This document shows, one piece after another, positions 1 to 12,779 of a stretch of 64,000 nucleotides of DNA. The stretch is taken from contig NC_085875.1 in assembly GCF_034702125.1 (NCBI RefSeq), positions 46,031,270 through 46,095,269 of the forward strand. Reading direction: 5' to 3'. This DNA comes from Engraulis encrasicolus (taxonomy: Eukaryota; Chordata; Actinopteri; Clupeiformes; Engraulidae). The notes below the pieces were generated by a model. That model searched no databases and was not told the origin of the DNA. It saw only the letters and a list, made by a program, of their open reading frames with translations. Each line of letters starts with the position of its first letter. Position 1 is the stretch's first letter. Position numbers and translations under genes: made by a program.

Positions 1-647
1 TGTTTTTTACGATACAACCAAAGACTGTTGAGCAAAACATAATGTTTTGGGTTTGTTTGCATAAAAAAATGATATATTGTCAATTTTGCACACGGTAGGT
101 GATCTTCCAAACTTCCATATTGAGGTGGCACTGTAGAGTCACATAATGGTGGAAAATAGTTATGAGAGCCTCCTAGTATGGAGCACATTGCTCCACAGTT
201 GTGTAGTTCTGTAGCAAGTATGCACACTTTGTTGCACATAATGAAAGTCACACAGCAAGCATAGTCTGGGCCTACTGTGATGGTCCCCCCATTTAGTGAC
301 AAAGTCAGTCTGGCCAAGTTTGCTATCTCTTCCATTTCCATGTCCTATAATGGAATCTGAAGAGAATGTTCCAACAGCTTGATTGAAACGTGTTTAATTG
401 TATGACGGACCAGTTCTTCTGTCACTGACCCGGCTGAAAAGAGTGGTCTGATTGATGGTGGTGACATCAACCAGTAGAACTCAGAAGCACTTGATAGACA
501 CAGGTTTAGCTCCTCCCGACAGTCCCCCTGAGAAGTTCATTGAAATGGCAGACGAGAACATTGGAATGGCCAGGTGACTTCTGGTGTTCCACATCAAACT
601 GAAGGATCACTGCACCTGGATTTTAATTAGTATGGCTACCGCATGCC

Positions 648-923
<276 letters not shown>

Positions 924-978
924 CATACCACCTATGCCAATGGCAGGTGCTAGCATTGTGGTTTGTTGCTGCTGCAAC

Positions 979-1197
979 CAGTGTTGCCAGATGTGTCTGA
1001 CTAAATCCCGCCCAAAAGGTTCTCAAAAACCGCCGAAATGCGCTAAATTCCGCCCAAATTCAACAAATTACATTGACTTCTATGGGCCCAAAACGGCTTA
1101 AACAACCGCCAAATGGCCAATTTTTCCCGTTTTTGCCCGCCGACGCTCATCCCAAGTAGCCCAATTGGGCGGGCACCCGCCCAATCTGGCAACACTA
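979..1197. mobile_element. hAT-like MITE, 219 bp, perfect 8-bp TSD
   Basis: Terminal inverted repeats are CAGTGTTGCCAGAT at the left and ATCTGGCAACACTA at the right. It is flanked by GCTGCAAC at 971-978 and again at 1198-1205, an exact 8-bp target-site duplication typical of the hAT superfamily. No transposase is encoded. A diverged relative lies at 28296-28506. Confidence 0.85.
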
Positions 1198-1375
1198 GCT
1201 GCAACATATTTATTAAAGTGTTTGCCACATTGCTGTTTTGGGTGTTCAATGAAAAAAAGTCTGTCTACAAGCCATTATTTGTTCTTCCCATGGATTGAGA
1301 GAAAAAATGTGTTCTGTGCTGTGATGACACTTACTCAGATGAATCAACACTGAACAGTAGACTCACAGCCATGAG

Positions 1376-1645
1376 CAGGGCCAGATTAAGAAGGCTCGGG
1401 GCCCCCTGGGGTACAGGTAGCTCTAGGTCCCTACGGAAGGCACATTTTATCTTTGTATACTGACCCCAGACTAAGGAGTATTAACAAGATTTAAAACTCT
1501 ATCTGATGGCAGACGAAGTTATACCTCGTCTTATTACATTTCTCCAAATACGTTGATTCCCCACCTTTGACCAACTGGCGACCCCTGGCTGATGGGTGGC
1601 CCCTAGACTGCAGTCATATCTAGTCTGTGCATTAATCCGACCCTG
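1376..1645 (-). mobile_element. hAT-like MITE (CAGGGCC family), copy 1
   Basis: Termini are CAGGGCCAGATTAAG and TTAATCCGACCCTG. The interior matches the element at 16203-16459 in the opposite orientation (shared GACTGCAGTCATATCTAG-type block). The flanking 8-mers are only partly alike (GCCATGAG, CTGATGAG), so the insertion is old. Confidence 0.7.
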
Positions 1646-1800
1646 CTGATGAGGAACCGTGCTGCAGGAGGATGAGGCTACATGCACAATTCAGAAGTAG
1701 TGTTCATTGCACCAGGGTTAACTTGGGAGGGAGAAAAATCAGACCCCCCCCCCCAAGGCCCTAGACACGTACACACATGCACGTGTGGTTACACTTCCGT

Positions 1801-1802
<2 letters not shown>

Positions 1803-1848
<46 letters not shown>
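1803..1848. repeat. (AC)n microsatellite
   Basis: A pure AC run after GTGTAC. Confidence 0.95.
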
Positions 1849-1849
<1 letters not shown>

Positions 1850-2322
1850 ATTTAGCTTTTAGCAAACATGGCTTTGCCCAATGTATAATTGAGACTTGTC
1901 ACCACAATACACACAAAGCCTGAGCTATGGCCATTAAAGTACAAACACAGACACACACACTATACACCCACACATTGTCAACCCACCCGTTAACGGTGAA
2001 CACATGCTATGCTATGCTTTGCTTTTCCAGTCCAACCCACATCCTCTGCAACAAATCTCAGATCAGTTGAAAAGGGGCCCGGAGAGAGCATTTGTTGCCT
2101 TCAAGTCGAGGCTTGCTTTTTTTTTTTTTTCCTGCTTCGCTTCGCCTTGCCTTTGCCTCCCCCTCCGCTCCGCTTAATGTGGCCAGGACACCAGGCCTGG
2201 GAGCCATCGGCTTCTCCACAGCAGGCAAACGCCTTTGCCAGCTAGGATCATGGTGGTGAATGTGAATGTGAGTGTGAGTGTGTGTGTACTCTATGACTTT
2301 AAAAAAAATCAGCAAAGTTGAG

Positions 2323-2359
2323 GGTGTGTGTGTGTGTGCGTGTGCGTGTGCGTGTGCGT

Positions 2360-2436
<77 letters not shown>

Positions 2437-2449
2437 TGCGTGCGTGCGT
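2323..2449. repeat. (GT)n / (GTGTGC)n microsatellite
   Basis: GT dinucleotides with a GTGTGC hexamer block at the 5' side and a GTGC block at the 3' side. Confidence 0.95.
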
Positions 2450-2573
2450 AATTGTGCAGAGAGAGAGGAAGGTGAATGTTATGGATAAATCCTCTCACAC
2501 ACTCTTTAAACAAAGGCCAGTGTTCCTGTGCCGCACCCCTCTCACAGTGGATGTGATTTCTCCCTAAGGGTAG

Positions 2574-2679
<106 letters not shown>

Positions 2680-3073
2680 CACCTCTTCCTCTTGACCAAG
2701 GCTATTGAATCAGGTTTTGTATGAATGTCCGTGTGTGAGTGTGTGTGAGCCCACGCTCTGGAGTGTTTACGCTTTAGCACATTGTGCATGAGTCTAGGTG
2801 TGTGAAATATTTAGTTTCTCTGTCAGACGACTGAGGCGGGCAAACACAGTGGGAGACTTGTGTTTCTCTCTGACCCCTGCGAACCTCGGTTTGGTCAGGA
2901 CCTGTCTCTCAACATTTCCACATAAGGGAAGAAACGTATCCACACACGGATCGGTTGCTGTTGAAACACTAGAGTTAGTGGTCGTTCAGGGTTTAGAGTC
3001 ATTATGCCCTGAAGGGCCATGTAGCGTAGGTGCATAGAAGCTATACAGCACACTCAGGCTGTGTGCTCATCAC

Positions 3074-3296
<223 letters not shown>

Positions 3297-3716
3297 TGGA
3301 GTGTTGAAGTGCTGGGAGTGCTGATGACTCGAGTGTGTGGTGAAACTGACAGGTGTGTGTGATTCCTTTGCCTGTGCTGACCTGAAGACTCTCTTGTCTT
3401 CTTCCTCGAAGCCCAGCCTTTTCCAAGTAGCCACTGCAACACAAGTTATTTCAATTTCTGCTTTGAAGTAGTTTTCATAGTAGTGGTGTTACTACTATGT
3501 TACTACATACATAGTTGTGCATTTTTTCAATAATGTTTTCAGAATCATTTTAGTGGTTCAATTGAAACTGTGTCAAAGGTGCTTTTATGCTTTGCTGACC
3601 TCCCTCGGTGAAAACGACTGTAAGTTTAGAGGAGTGAGATGTTTCTTGAATGAGAGAAAATTATTTTTTCAAAAATGAAGCTGCAAGCAGAGATTTCTAT
3701 TGAAAGTTATCTTTGA

Positions 3717-3908
3717 AATTACATTACATTACATTGCACTTAGCTGACGCTTTCATTGTTATTCAAATCGACTTACAGCTTGGTTACTGTCCCTGGAGCA
3801 ATGTGGGGTTAGGTGCCTTGCTCAAGGGCATTTCAGCCATGGATGGAGATGTAGGGAGAGGTCGGGGATTGAAAGACCAACTCTCTAACCACTAGGCCAC
3901 GGCTGCCC
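3717..3908 (+). mobile_element. tRNA-type SINE remnant with teleost core
   Basis: It starts with ACATTACATTACATT and continues with a CTTAGCTGACGCTTTC...CGACTTACA motif common in teleost SINEs. It ends in a tRNA-like head in reverse sense (CTCTAACCACTAGGCCACGGCTGCCC). The same core recurs at 24463 and 53940. The family name was not assigned. Confidence 0.65.
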
Positions 3909-4099
3909 CACAAATAAAATAGCCTAATACCGCACATTGGCAACTTTGCACTCCTCATCTCAGCTGCCTCCTTCTCAACACCCTCGTGTGGAAGCTGATG
4001 ACTTATTGTTAATGTGTGCTTCATCCGTCTTCAAACCCATTCATTCCCTATGTATAAGACTGATACGGATATAGGTACGTTAAAGGCCAACTTCCGATA

Positions 4100-4800
4100 A
4101 AACTCAGTTTTACTCACTCCTTTCGAAGATCGGACGGTCACCCCAAGTTAAACTCACTTGCAAGGCTCTCATAGCGGTGCGTCAACTCTCCTGGCTGTGT
4201 TTCCCGGTGTTTCCCAATTTACATCAATAATGCAGAGAAACGAGCGAATCACGAAAGCCTTTCTGTGTTTCGTCACGTCGAAAGAAGGCGTTGCCCACAA
4301 AGGTTTATATCGACCCATTTATCTAAAAACATGTCGAGTAATTTTTTTCTGCTTGTTTTCAAAACAAGCAACGTCTGGTGGTCCGAAACATAGCTTAGCT
4401 TAGCTATCAGCTGGTTGCTACTCTCAGGTACACACACAGCACAAAGCCTCATACATAAAGCCTGCTCACTCCGGTTGCTCCGTGCCTACAGCTCGCCTAG
4501 GGGTCGCTGTCGAAAGAGCACAGCCCTGAATGGAGCCTGCACGCCTCCGTTGGCGCCCCTATAGTGCAGTACCACCCGGAGAAGTGGCGACTCTGTTTCC
4601 CATTACATTCTCTCCCAAGGCTGGAGGACTGAGCCAATCAGAGACGCGTTTCTTTGAGAGCAGGAGGAGTGAGCCAATCAGAGACGCATTTCCACGAGAA
4701 ACACGGAACACTCTCTCGTTTCTCCACAAGCCACCTTGCCAGCTTGCAAAAACGTCTTGAAACAAAGCAACCAGAACGTTTTTTAAAACAGGACCAACGC
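4100..4800. other. CpG-richer segment with two CCAAT-type 40-bp repeats
   Basis: CpG frequency is visibly higher than in the surroundings. Two consecutive 40-bp units carry GAGCCAATCAGAGACGC (at 4631 and 4671). CCAAT boxes are binding sites for NF-Y, so this could be a promoter remnant or part of a transposable element. No gene start was identified nearby. Confidence 0.35.
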
Positions 4801-5480
4801 GTAACACATTCAATAACAATTGGGAACACGGCAATATTAATTAAATTACGTTGAGAGGCGATCTTTAAGTGCTTCAAATGTCCTGTCCTTTGATTTCTTA
4901 CATAATTTGACACTTACATAATTTTAAAGTACAAGATGAATGGGGCCTTCATCAGCCTGAGCTGTAAGAATGGCAAGATTCCCATTCCTCATGTCCAATC
5001 AATATCCTAAGCCAATCACTCTTTTAAGCCAATCATCTTGTTTAATTAGGAGAGATTAATGAGGGGACAGCGGAGCAGGGGTGAACAAAGGTCAAACTAC
5101 TGTAAACACTGCAGATAGATACAGCAGGATGTGTAAAACGTGGGTTTCCAAGGCTTTGTGTGGGGTTTATTTGGCACACACCTTTTATGAAGGCGAGGGA
5201 ATGTTATGTGTATAGAGCATTTCATACACAGATGCAGTTCAATCTGCTTCCCCCCCAAAAAATGTATGAGCTAAAGAACTTGTATGAAGTATAAAGTATG
5301 AAGAACTGTTCAGTATTATCCATATCACCATGAACAAAAATATGTGTCTGAAAATTACTAGACTGAGTTAAGAAGACACAGACATCGTGTTAGCGTCTTC
5401 TCATTTATTATCCCTATTCATTTTTCTGACTTTCTGTCATGCTTGTGGTGCCTATCACTTTATAATTTGGGTGTGAGATA

Positions 5481-5950
5481 TGCTCCCATAGAGGTAGAAA
5501 ATAACACTAGAGGTGACCCCGCCCCCCTTTTTATGGCAATCTGTAGGTAGATCAGAGAAATGGAAATTAACAGAGAACGAGGCTCACCTCTGTCAAAAAT
5601 GGCTTAATCATGTGAAAAGGTCCAACACACTATACAAGGACAATAGTTGAAGTGTGTTGCTAACTATGTTCATAAAAGATATTATTTGATTTTAAAATGT
5701 ATTTTATCGACTCATATGATTTAAGTAGATATTTAGCCTGACATTTCAAATCTGATCTTTGATTAATGTGATACTTCATATTCACACAGTTTTAGTCCAT
5801 TTTTTGATAGGGGTGGGCGTGTTCTCTATTGACTTGCATTGCCTGAAGGTACCTACACTACTTACGGAAGTTGGGAAGCTCCATTTCCCAGTGTTGTCGC
5901 AAATTGCTGTGTCCTCTCTAGTGTTATTTTCTACCTCTATGTATGCTCCA
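5481..5950. mobile_element. Element bounded by 26-bp inverted repeats
   Basis: ATAGAGGTAGAAAATAACAC at 5489 is mirrored by GTGTTATTTTCTACCTCTAT ending at 5940, with partial extension on both sides (TGCTCC / GTATGCTCC). This suggests a ~470-bp non-autonomous DNA element. No target-site duplication was recognised. Confidence 0.5.
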
Positions 5951-6511
5951 CCTTGACCAACATTTTGATAGCCTCACTTAAGCAGCATTAAGTTGTTTTC
6001 TTCTGTGATCTCCCTGCAGGTGGGAAGCGGAATTGACACTCGTAGAGATCTACAAAGAGATGGCCCTGCTCTAGATGGCCCTGCTCTTACTTAGTGGGGC
6101 TCTAAATAAACTTTTTTTCATCACCTGACAAAATGGGTAGAAGATGATAATCTTACTAGCCATACTCACTAATGGGTAAAAGTAAGTTTTATTTTCATTC
6201 AAGCTTCTGAATTCTGAATTCTGGTCACAAACCACTAATTTTGGAACAGTTATTTTAAGGCCCCTAAAATGACTTAGTGTTCCTTTAAGTTCTTGCAACC
6301 ATGAGCTGTACTATACCGTGTGCTCTGTGCACTTCCGTGGCTTTGATGGGGATACAGCGGTTATGTTTGTTAGGGTTCAGCTGAGAAACCTCAGTCAAGG
6401 TTTTCTGCAGGTTAACTAAACACGTTGGGTCGAGTGAGTCATACAAAGTCTTAGGCTACTGGAATTGGTGGTGTTTGCTTTATGTAGACGTGGTAGTTTC
6501 ATAGGTTTTGT

Positions 6512-6629
<118 letters not shown>

Positions 6630-6987
6630 AACCTTTGAGAGTTTGAATATGTGTCAAAGTGAGAACATGCATGTTTTAACTATGTCGTCATGTGTGTCAG
6701 CATAGTGTGTGTGTGTGCACCTTTAAAGGGAACACAGTTCAGTAGTATGTTTGAGTGTGCACATGTCACCGTGCATGTTCATTAGCGCTGATACATGTGT
6801 ATGTTTGTGAGGGTGTGTAAATGCTTGCATGCATTGTACACCCACCCTACTTTTTAATCTTTGCCAGTCTTCTGATCATTCCACCCTCTTTCCAAACAAA
6901 CCTTTTCCACACACCTTCAGGGCTGTGCACATAGCTACTCAATATGCTGCTCTCTCCCTGGTCTCCACCCTGCACCACCCGCTTCCA

Positions 6988-7124
<137 letters not shown>

Positions 7125-8149
7125 GGAGAGAGAGAGTTGGAGAAAGAAGGGATTAGCATCATGGTGTCATGATATGGCATAATATAGCAACGTATTTGCT
7201 GGCCAGCTTTTGACCAATTATTGTACACATGGATTTTGTCACTTTAGCACACGTCATTTTACACCTGTGACATGTTTGAGTAAAAAATTGGTTTGACCTG
7301 GGGCTGAGTACAGGTTTTGTGTTTTCTTTGGTTGCTTAGTTTAATAATGACAAACAAAAAAGTTACAGTAGCCTAAATGACATGCAAATAAATGTGAAAA
7401 AAAGTGTCATATGATGGGCTGTTCAAACAGACGCTTTTTCACACCTCTGTAGTTAGACAGGTGCATAGGATATTATCCCAGTGAGGATGTCATTCAAGTG
7501 CAAAAAAGATCCCGCACTCTGTTTATTCCTCTTCAGGTAAAGTTACAAACACAATTCAAACGCAAACTTTTTAATAATGTTTTTTTAAATAAATTTAATT
7601 CAGTGGATTGGACAATGTGTGGGAGCTTTTTTACTCTCATATGATGAGCTAAATTAATTGGTATGTCATTCCAGACCATTTTGGGAGAACAGTCTGGTGT
7701 AGGACATAGGCACCATTCAGCATCAGAGGTGGTGTGTTTGAGTGTGAGAGCCATGCTTATTTGTTTGTTTACATCTCTCTTCTTGTGCCATGCATGTTTG
7801 TTGTCATCTGTCACAGCAAGTGAGCGCAGCGAGTAGGACTGCGGTTTTTGGTGTGACATCTCCTCTGTTGTCCCTCTCTCTTGTAACCGGAGTACCTCGA
7901 AAAAGAATAAGAGTCACATTCGTACATTGTGGTAGGAACTAGTGTAGCGGGAGATTTTGTATGCATGATGTGCGTGGGTGTAGCGTGGTGTGTAGAGTGT
8001 ACTGTGTTGTGTCTGCTTTGGGTGTGTGTGTGTGTGTGTGGGTGAGGCCCCAATGTGATGACTACTGACTCTGGAATGAAGGTGTGGAGCCAGAACTAGA
8101 CAAGGGAGAGAGTTGGGTTGAGAGAGCTCAAGATCAGCCACTGATGTAT

Positions 8150-8715
8150 AATATACTTCTCTTCTCTTCTGTCTTATGCGCGCACACTCACTTGCTACAC
8201 TGCTGCAGGCCTTCGGTGAAGGGAAACCACTGGTTATTGGTCGGCTGCCACGTCATTCATGTTGTTGTTATTGGTGGTGTTGTCAGAACCAGACAAGGGG
8301 GAGTTGGGGTTGATAACAGCTGAAAATGAGCCACTGATGCTGGGTGCAAGCCGAACAAAGTGTTCCCGTAGTCTTCCTCCCTTGAAGTGGTCACTGACCT
8401 CGTGACGCAAGGCTCGACTCCATTGATGATCAAGCTTTATTCAATATTGTGCAAAAACACTTATTAAAGGCCAACTTCTCATTTGCAGTTGAGAAGTTGA
8501 ATAGGGGGAAAGCCCCCACACTTTATTGTTTTCTCCATGAAGGCGGATCAGCACTGAGGCAAGAGAATGAAAGGAGAGTAGAAAGACCATGTACAGTAGT
8601 CACTTCTGTCTTGCACACACTCGCTTAATACTACTGCTACCACAATGGGGGGCCGGGCCTTCAGTGAGGGGGAAACCACAGGTTATTGGTCGGCTGCCAT
8701 GTCACTCGTGTTGTC
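8150..8715 (+). repeat. Local direct duplication, ~430 bp offset
   Basis: The segment at 8150-8275 (GCCTTCGGTGAAGGGAAACC, then GGTTATTGGTCGGCTGCCA) recurs at about 8598-8715 with substitutions (GCCTTCAGTGAGGGGGAAACC, then the same GGTTATTGGTCGGCTGCCA). It is an old tandem duplication in non-coding sequence. Confidence 0.65.
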
Positions 8716-9070
8716 CTTAGTTGGTACGGTAGGTAGTGTGTTGTCACTGCTTAAAAACTGTGATTAGCTAAATAGCAGGATGCTTTGTTGGGTAATAAAC
8801 ACTCTGGTGCTGATTATTGGTGTGAGGGCCGAGAATCTGTGCACTTTCGGTTTATTGTGTAAACAACAGACGGCAAGGTAATGATTGTCTTTTTGCTGTA
8901 AATTGCCCACTTTTAGCCACCCACCAATAGGATGACTGATTGGCTTGGCTGGTGTGAGCTGTGAAAGGGGAGGGTAGTGCGGTATGGGGGAGTTTGGATG
9001 GGAATCCCTCTGTCAGACCTGGTCTGCTCCGCTGCCTCTAATCTTTTCCAGTCCATTGGCTACCCCTCCT

Positions 9071-9071
9071 C

Positions 9072-9111
<40 letters not shown>

Positions 9112-9239
9112 TTTTTTTTCTTTCTTTCTTTTTTTCTTTCTTTCTTTCTCTCTCTCATTCCCTCTCTCTCTCTCTCCCTCTCTACCTCTCTCTCGCTCTC
9201 GCTCTCTTGCTCTCGCTCTCTTTCTTGTTCTCTCTCTTG

Positions 9240-9315
<76 letters not shown>
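9071..9315. repeat. (TTTC)n-(CT)n pyrimidine tract
   Basis: 245 bases of almost pure pyrimidine: TTTC tetramers, then CT with TTG and CG interruptions. Reading frames across it are artefacts. Confidence 0.95.
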
Positions 9316-9316
<1 letters not shown>

Positions 9317-9700
9317 GATGGATGGATGAGAGAAGGTAGTGTAGTACACAAGGCCTGTGTTCAGAACAAGGAGGATGATGAGCAGATGTGCAAGATCAAG
9401 GGAGGTGATCTTCCATGAAGTGCATGAGGTGTAAAGACTGCTGAAAGAAAGGGAGATGGTGAGAGGGAGCAAGAACAAGCGAGGTAGGGAGAACGAGAGA
9501 GAAGTTAAGCCGGAGGAGGAGTCAGCCAATTTTTCAATGGTTGTTCTGTTTCTCTTTCTCTTGACTGATGAATAGTGTCATGGAATGTTCTTTAAAGTCG
9601 GGCAGTTGAGTGTGAGGGTTACATGTTTACATTACTTCATGCTCCCGTTGCCCTCACTCCTCTCCTGCACACCTACCACAGCAGCACCACAGCCTGTCCA

Positions 9701-9870
9701 CAGCACAGCACAGCACAGCACAGCACAGCACAGCACAGCACAGCACAGCACAGCACAGCACAGCACAGCACAGCACAGCACAGCACAGCACAGCACAGCA
9801 CTGCACTGCACTGCACTGCACTGCACTGCACAGCACAGCACAGCGCAGCGCAGCGCAGCGCAGCGCAGCG
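9701..9870. repeat. (CAGCA)n pentanucleotide array with variant zones
   Basis: A 5-bp unit is repeated in three zones: CAGCA, then CTGCA, then CAGCG, showing stepwise homogenisation. The CTGCA and CAGCA zones can fold on each other. Confidence 0.93.
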
Positions 9871-10080
9871 GCCCCAGGCCCAGGGGGCATTGTGGGTTTT
9901 TTGGGAGGTTATGGGTCAAAGACGAAACAGGGTTTTCAGGACTCCAAAAAATAAAACTGTTCCCTGACACCGTTCTTCAACTTTTTTGGGTACATTGGAG
10001 TGTAGAGTGATTAAGTTTATTATTTTCTGTTCAGAAAATAGTAAGGAACACGCATTTTACCCCATTTTCACCCATAAAAT

Positions 10081-11550
10081 GTCATTCAGTGTAATACGGT
10101 GTTAAACTGTTGATAATGCAAAAAACATATAGATGATGTTAAAAAACTGAAATAAGCTACATACCATAGTAAAGGCCTATATTTAAGGTCTTCATCAAAC
10201 CTAAAATTTCTAGTAAAAGGCATTTGCAAATAGTTTTTGCAGTGTTTGTAGTCTTTCACCGAGTGCATTTCACCCATTTGGCTTTAAGAAGTTTTTCCAC
10301 TGAAGAGAAAATCAGTTTAAAATGCACAATTATTCATTTGTTGTATGCCCCCGCATTTGTTGTGCTAAACAAATAAGTTTTGTAAGAATTTGACTTTATT
10401 TTCACATAAAAATGTGCATTTCACTGAATGACCACAACTATTACACTGAATGATGCCTTGGCAAAAAAGCCTATATAAACAGCTACTTTTCATTGCTATC
10501 ATATTGTTACCATCATACTACAGTACTCAACGTCCTGAATGAGTGACAACAGAAATAGATGTTGTCAAATAATTGGTATTTTACTTAATATTGGGGCATT
10601 AAAACATGTTTTGAAGAACTTCCAAGATCACAAGCTTAGAGGTAGGCTACTACTTAGGCCTAAAACAATAAAAAATAATTTTTTGTCTGTTAACCTGCAT
10701 ATTTCGGGGATTGAGACTTAGGGTGTTCTGATAATTCATGTACAACTTCCAAAATCCCAGAATCTACCCAGTAATATGGATGCTACATGGCAATAACAAG
10801 GTTATAATGGAAATAACAATAAAAGTCATAATTTCAAGTAGTATCATCATATTATTGTATCTTAGAGTAATATTGCAACTTATATTGCCGTTTTGATTCT
10901 TAATATACAACCATGAACTGATTACACTGAATGAAATGGCCCTTACACTGCATGTCACTGAATGACATCTCTTACACTGAAGGACGACCAAATACTTTTC
11001 ACCTTATTTTTACCTTTTTACAAGCACACAGTTAGTCACCTACATGAGACGATGACTTTGACCCACAATGTTTACCATGTCTATTTAGAAAATATGCTTG
11101 TTTGGATGAATATCTGAGTATAAAAGTGTTTTTTGACATTTCACTGAATGACATTTTTTTTGTGGACGCTGTTACCACAAGATAAAAATACAGAATTTTT
11201 GACTATTGAAGAACAAGATTCTCCCTTTGCATCATCACTTAAGGGGTCCCTAGGGTTCCTTTTGATGATGTCACATATTGTGTGTGACTATCACTTTTTA
11301 TTATGATTTAAAAGCACCATGTTGATCTTATTACACTGAATGATATCTAAGGAATTGAAAATCCGGACAAAAGTCCCCAGATGATTTGAATATCAAAACA
11401 AAATGGTAATAAAACATGCTTTTGATACAATAACAAGAACACTTCTAGAATTATGCCCAGAGAGTGAAAAAAGAATTTTGTTCGTCATTTTGCATAATTA
11501 TTCAAGGATGTATTGATGATTTTTAAGTTCGGACCATTACACTGAATGAC
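10081..11550. repeat. AT-rich stretch with recurring TTACACTGAATGAC motif
   Basis: Close copies of TTACACTGAATGAC occur at 10081 (reverse), 10419, 10441, 10922, 10943, 10953, 10972, 11139, 11331 and 11537, with irregular spacing. The sequence between them is not obviously repetitive. Function and family are unknown. Confidence 0.7.
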
Positions 11551-12040
11551 GTTTTTGCACGTTATGAGATTATTTAACACATACATTCACAATTATTTTT
11601 CTTTAAATGTTACTGAAATGAGACACCAGACTATGCTGTTTATCAGTATAACATTAAAAATTCATTTATTTACTTTTTTGATAGTTAAATGAGTGCGGAA
11701 CAAAAAAAATGCACGTCTCGTCTTTGACCCTTATGAGGAGGGGTTTGTGGTTGACGGGGTCTGTGCCTGGATTCAATTCCCCTATCAGTGCAAATACTGA
11801 TTGCAGTGTATGCTCTCATTTTTATGCCTAGGTACAAAATGTCCAAGCTGGGCTTTATGTAACCAAGGCAGTCACAGTGACCAAAGCCATGTGTACAATG
11901 TCTACTGTATATCTCTCCTCCTGTTGCTCCCTCCATCCTCTACCCTTGTCTCTCAAGTCTCAAGGCACGAAAAAGTGAGTTGAGATACTGGAGGAGGGAG
12001 GTGAGATACTGTAGATTATAAGCAGGCCTTACATGGGATG

Positions 12041-12190
12041 CCCTACCGTGGCTCTAAAGGTAGGGCACTGGGCTGCTATGCCGGGTTCAATTCCAGCTCA
12101 GGTCCTTTGCCAGCCCTTCCCCATCTCTCCTCCCACTCACTTTCTGTCCCTCTCTCAACTGTCCTCTCAAAGAAAAGCATAAAAAGCACA
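12041..12190 (+). mobile_element. tRNA-derived SINE (family A)
   Basis: It has a CCGTGGCTCTAAAGGTAGGG head (A-box-like) and a GGGTTCAATTCC B-box, followed by a CT-rich body with CACTTTCTGTCC and an A-rich end. It lies about 60 bases before the distal nhsl3 exon acceptor. Other copies are at 13830, 21331, 23296, 36390, 37998, 57328 and 58262. Confidence 0.7.
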
Positions 12191-12252
12191 AGTACAATAT
12201 ATTGATTATACTTTGGCATGTGTTTCTCTCTCTCTCTCTCTCTCTGCCGCAG

Positions 12253-12565
12253 GTCGCTTCTGCTGTGAGAGGCCAGACCCGTAGCGAGGCCCTGGAGCCC
12301 GATACGGAGATGTCGGGCCGGGAGAAGGATGGCGAGAGGGACCAGATTGGCAACCTGGTGCCGCCCGACGTGGTGGAGGTGCTGGCGCTGGACCGGCATG
12401 GCGGGAAAGGAAAACGCCGGAAGAAGCGCGGGGGCTCGCTGCGGAGGGCCTTCAGCTGGCTACGGAGGGGCAAGAGAGCCAAGAGTGCCTATGCCAGCCG
12501 CCACGGCAACGACCTGCTCAGCCCAGAGACGCCCGTGCCCCTGCCCCAACCCAACCCCAAAGCAG
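12253..12565 (+). CDS. nhsl3: nhsl3 distal alternative 5' coding exon
   Basis: The exon follows a (CT)-rich tract and a GCCGCAG acceptor, and ends before a GTTAGC donor. The likely start codon is at 12310 (G at -3), giving 85 codons plus one base (phase 1). The frame is also open back to 12253, so it could instead be an internal exon. The peptide begins MSGREKDGERD, has a hydrophobic LVPPDVVEVLAL segment, then a strongly basic block (KRRKKRGG, RRAFSWLRRGKRAK). GC content and codon use are much higher than in the flanks, as expected for coding sequence. The phase-1 end is exactly what the acceptor at 35979 requires, which is the main reason to join it to nhsl3 across a 23.4-kb intron. A mammalian alternative KIAA1522 N-terminus also carries a basic, aromatic-rich patch, but I recall this only loosely. 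No WAVE-homology domain is visible. It could belong to another gene, though the same strand and phase argue against that. Confidence 0.66.
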
Positions 12566-12570
12566 GTTAG

Positions 12571-12630
12571 CATTCATTCATTCATTCATTCTTTATTCAT
12601 TCATTCATTCATTCATTCATTCATTCATTC
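12571..12630. repeat. (ATTC)n tetranucleotide repeat
   Basis: A CATT repeat starting immediately downstream of the distal exon donor, with one interruption. Confidence 0.95.
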
Positions 12631-12779
12631 GTTTATTTAATTAGGACAATGCACATTAAACAATACATCAGCTAAAAACATCAATAAATATGCCAAAGTT
12701 AGCATAGTTGCTAAATTTCATCCGTTGTCCGGACTCCTAAGGCAGGTACGGATAATAAAACAAATAATGGTAAAACAAA

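Noticed and set aside
10081..11550. Motif cluster as an ordinary tandem satellite
   Set aside because: Spacing is irregular and intervening sequence does not repeat, so it was reported as a motif cluster instead.
12202..12309. Upstream extension of the distal exon ORF through a Leu/Ser run
   Set aside because: It reads through the CT tract and splice acceptor; the ATG at 12310 or an upstream exon is more plausible.
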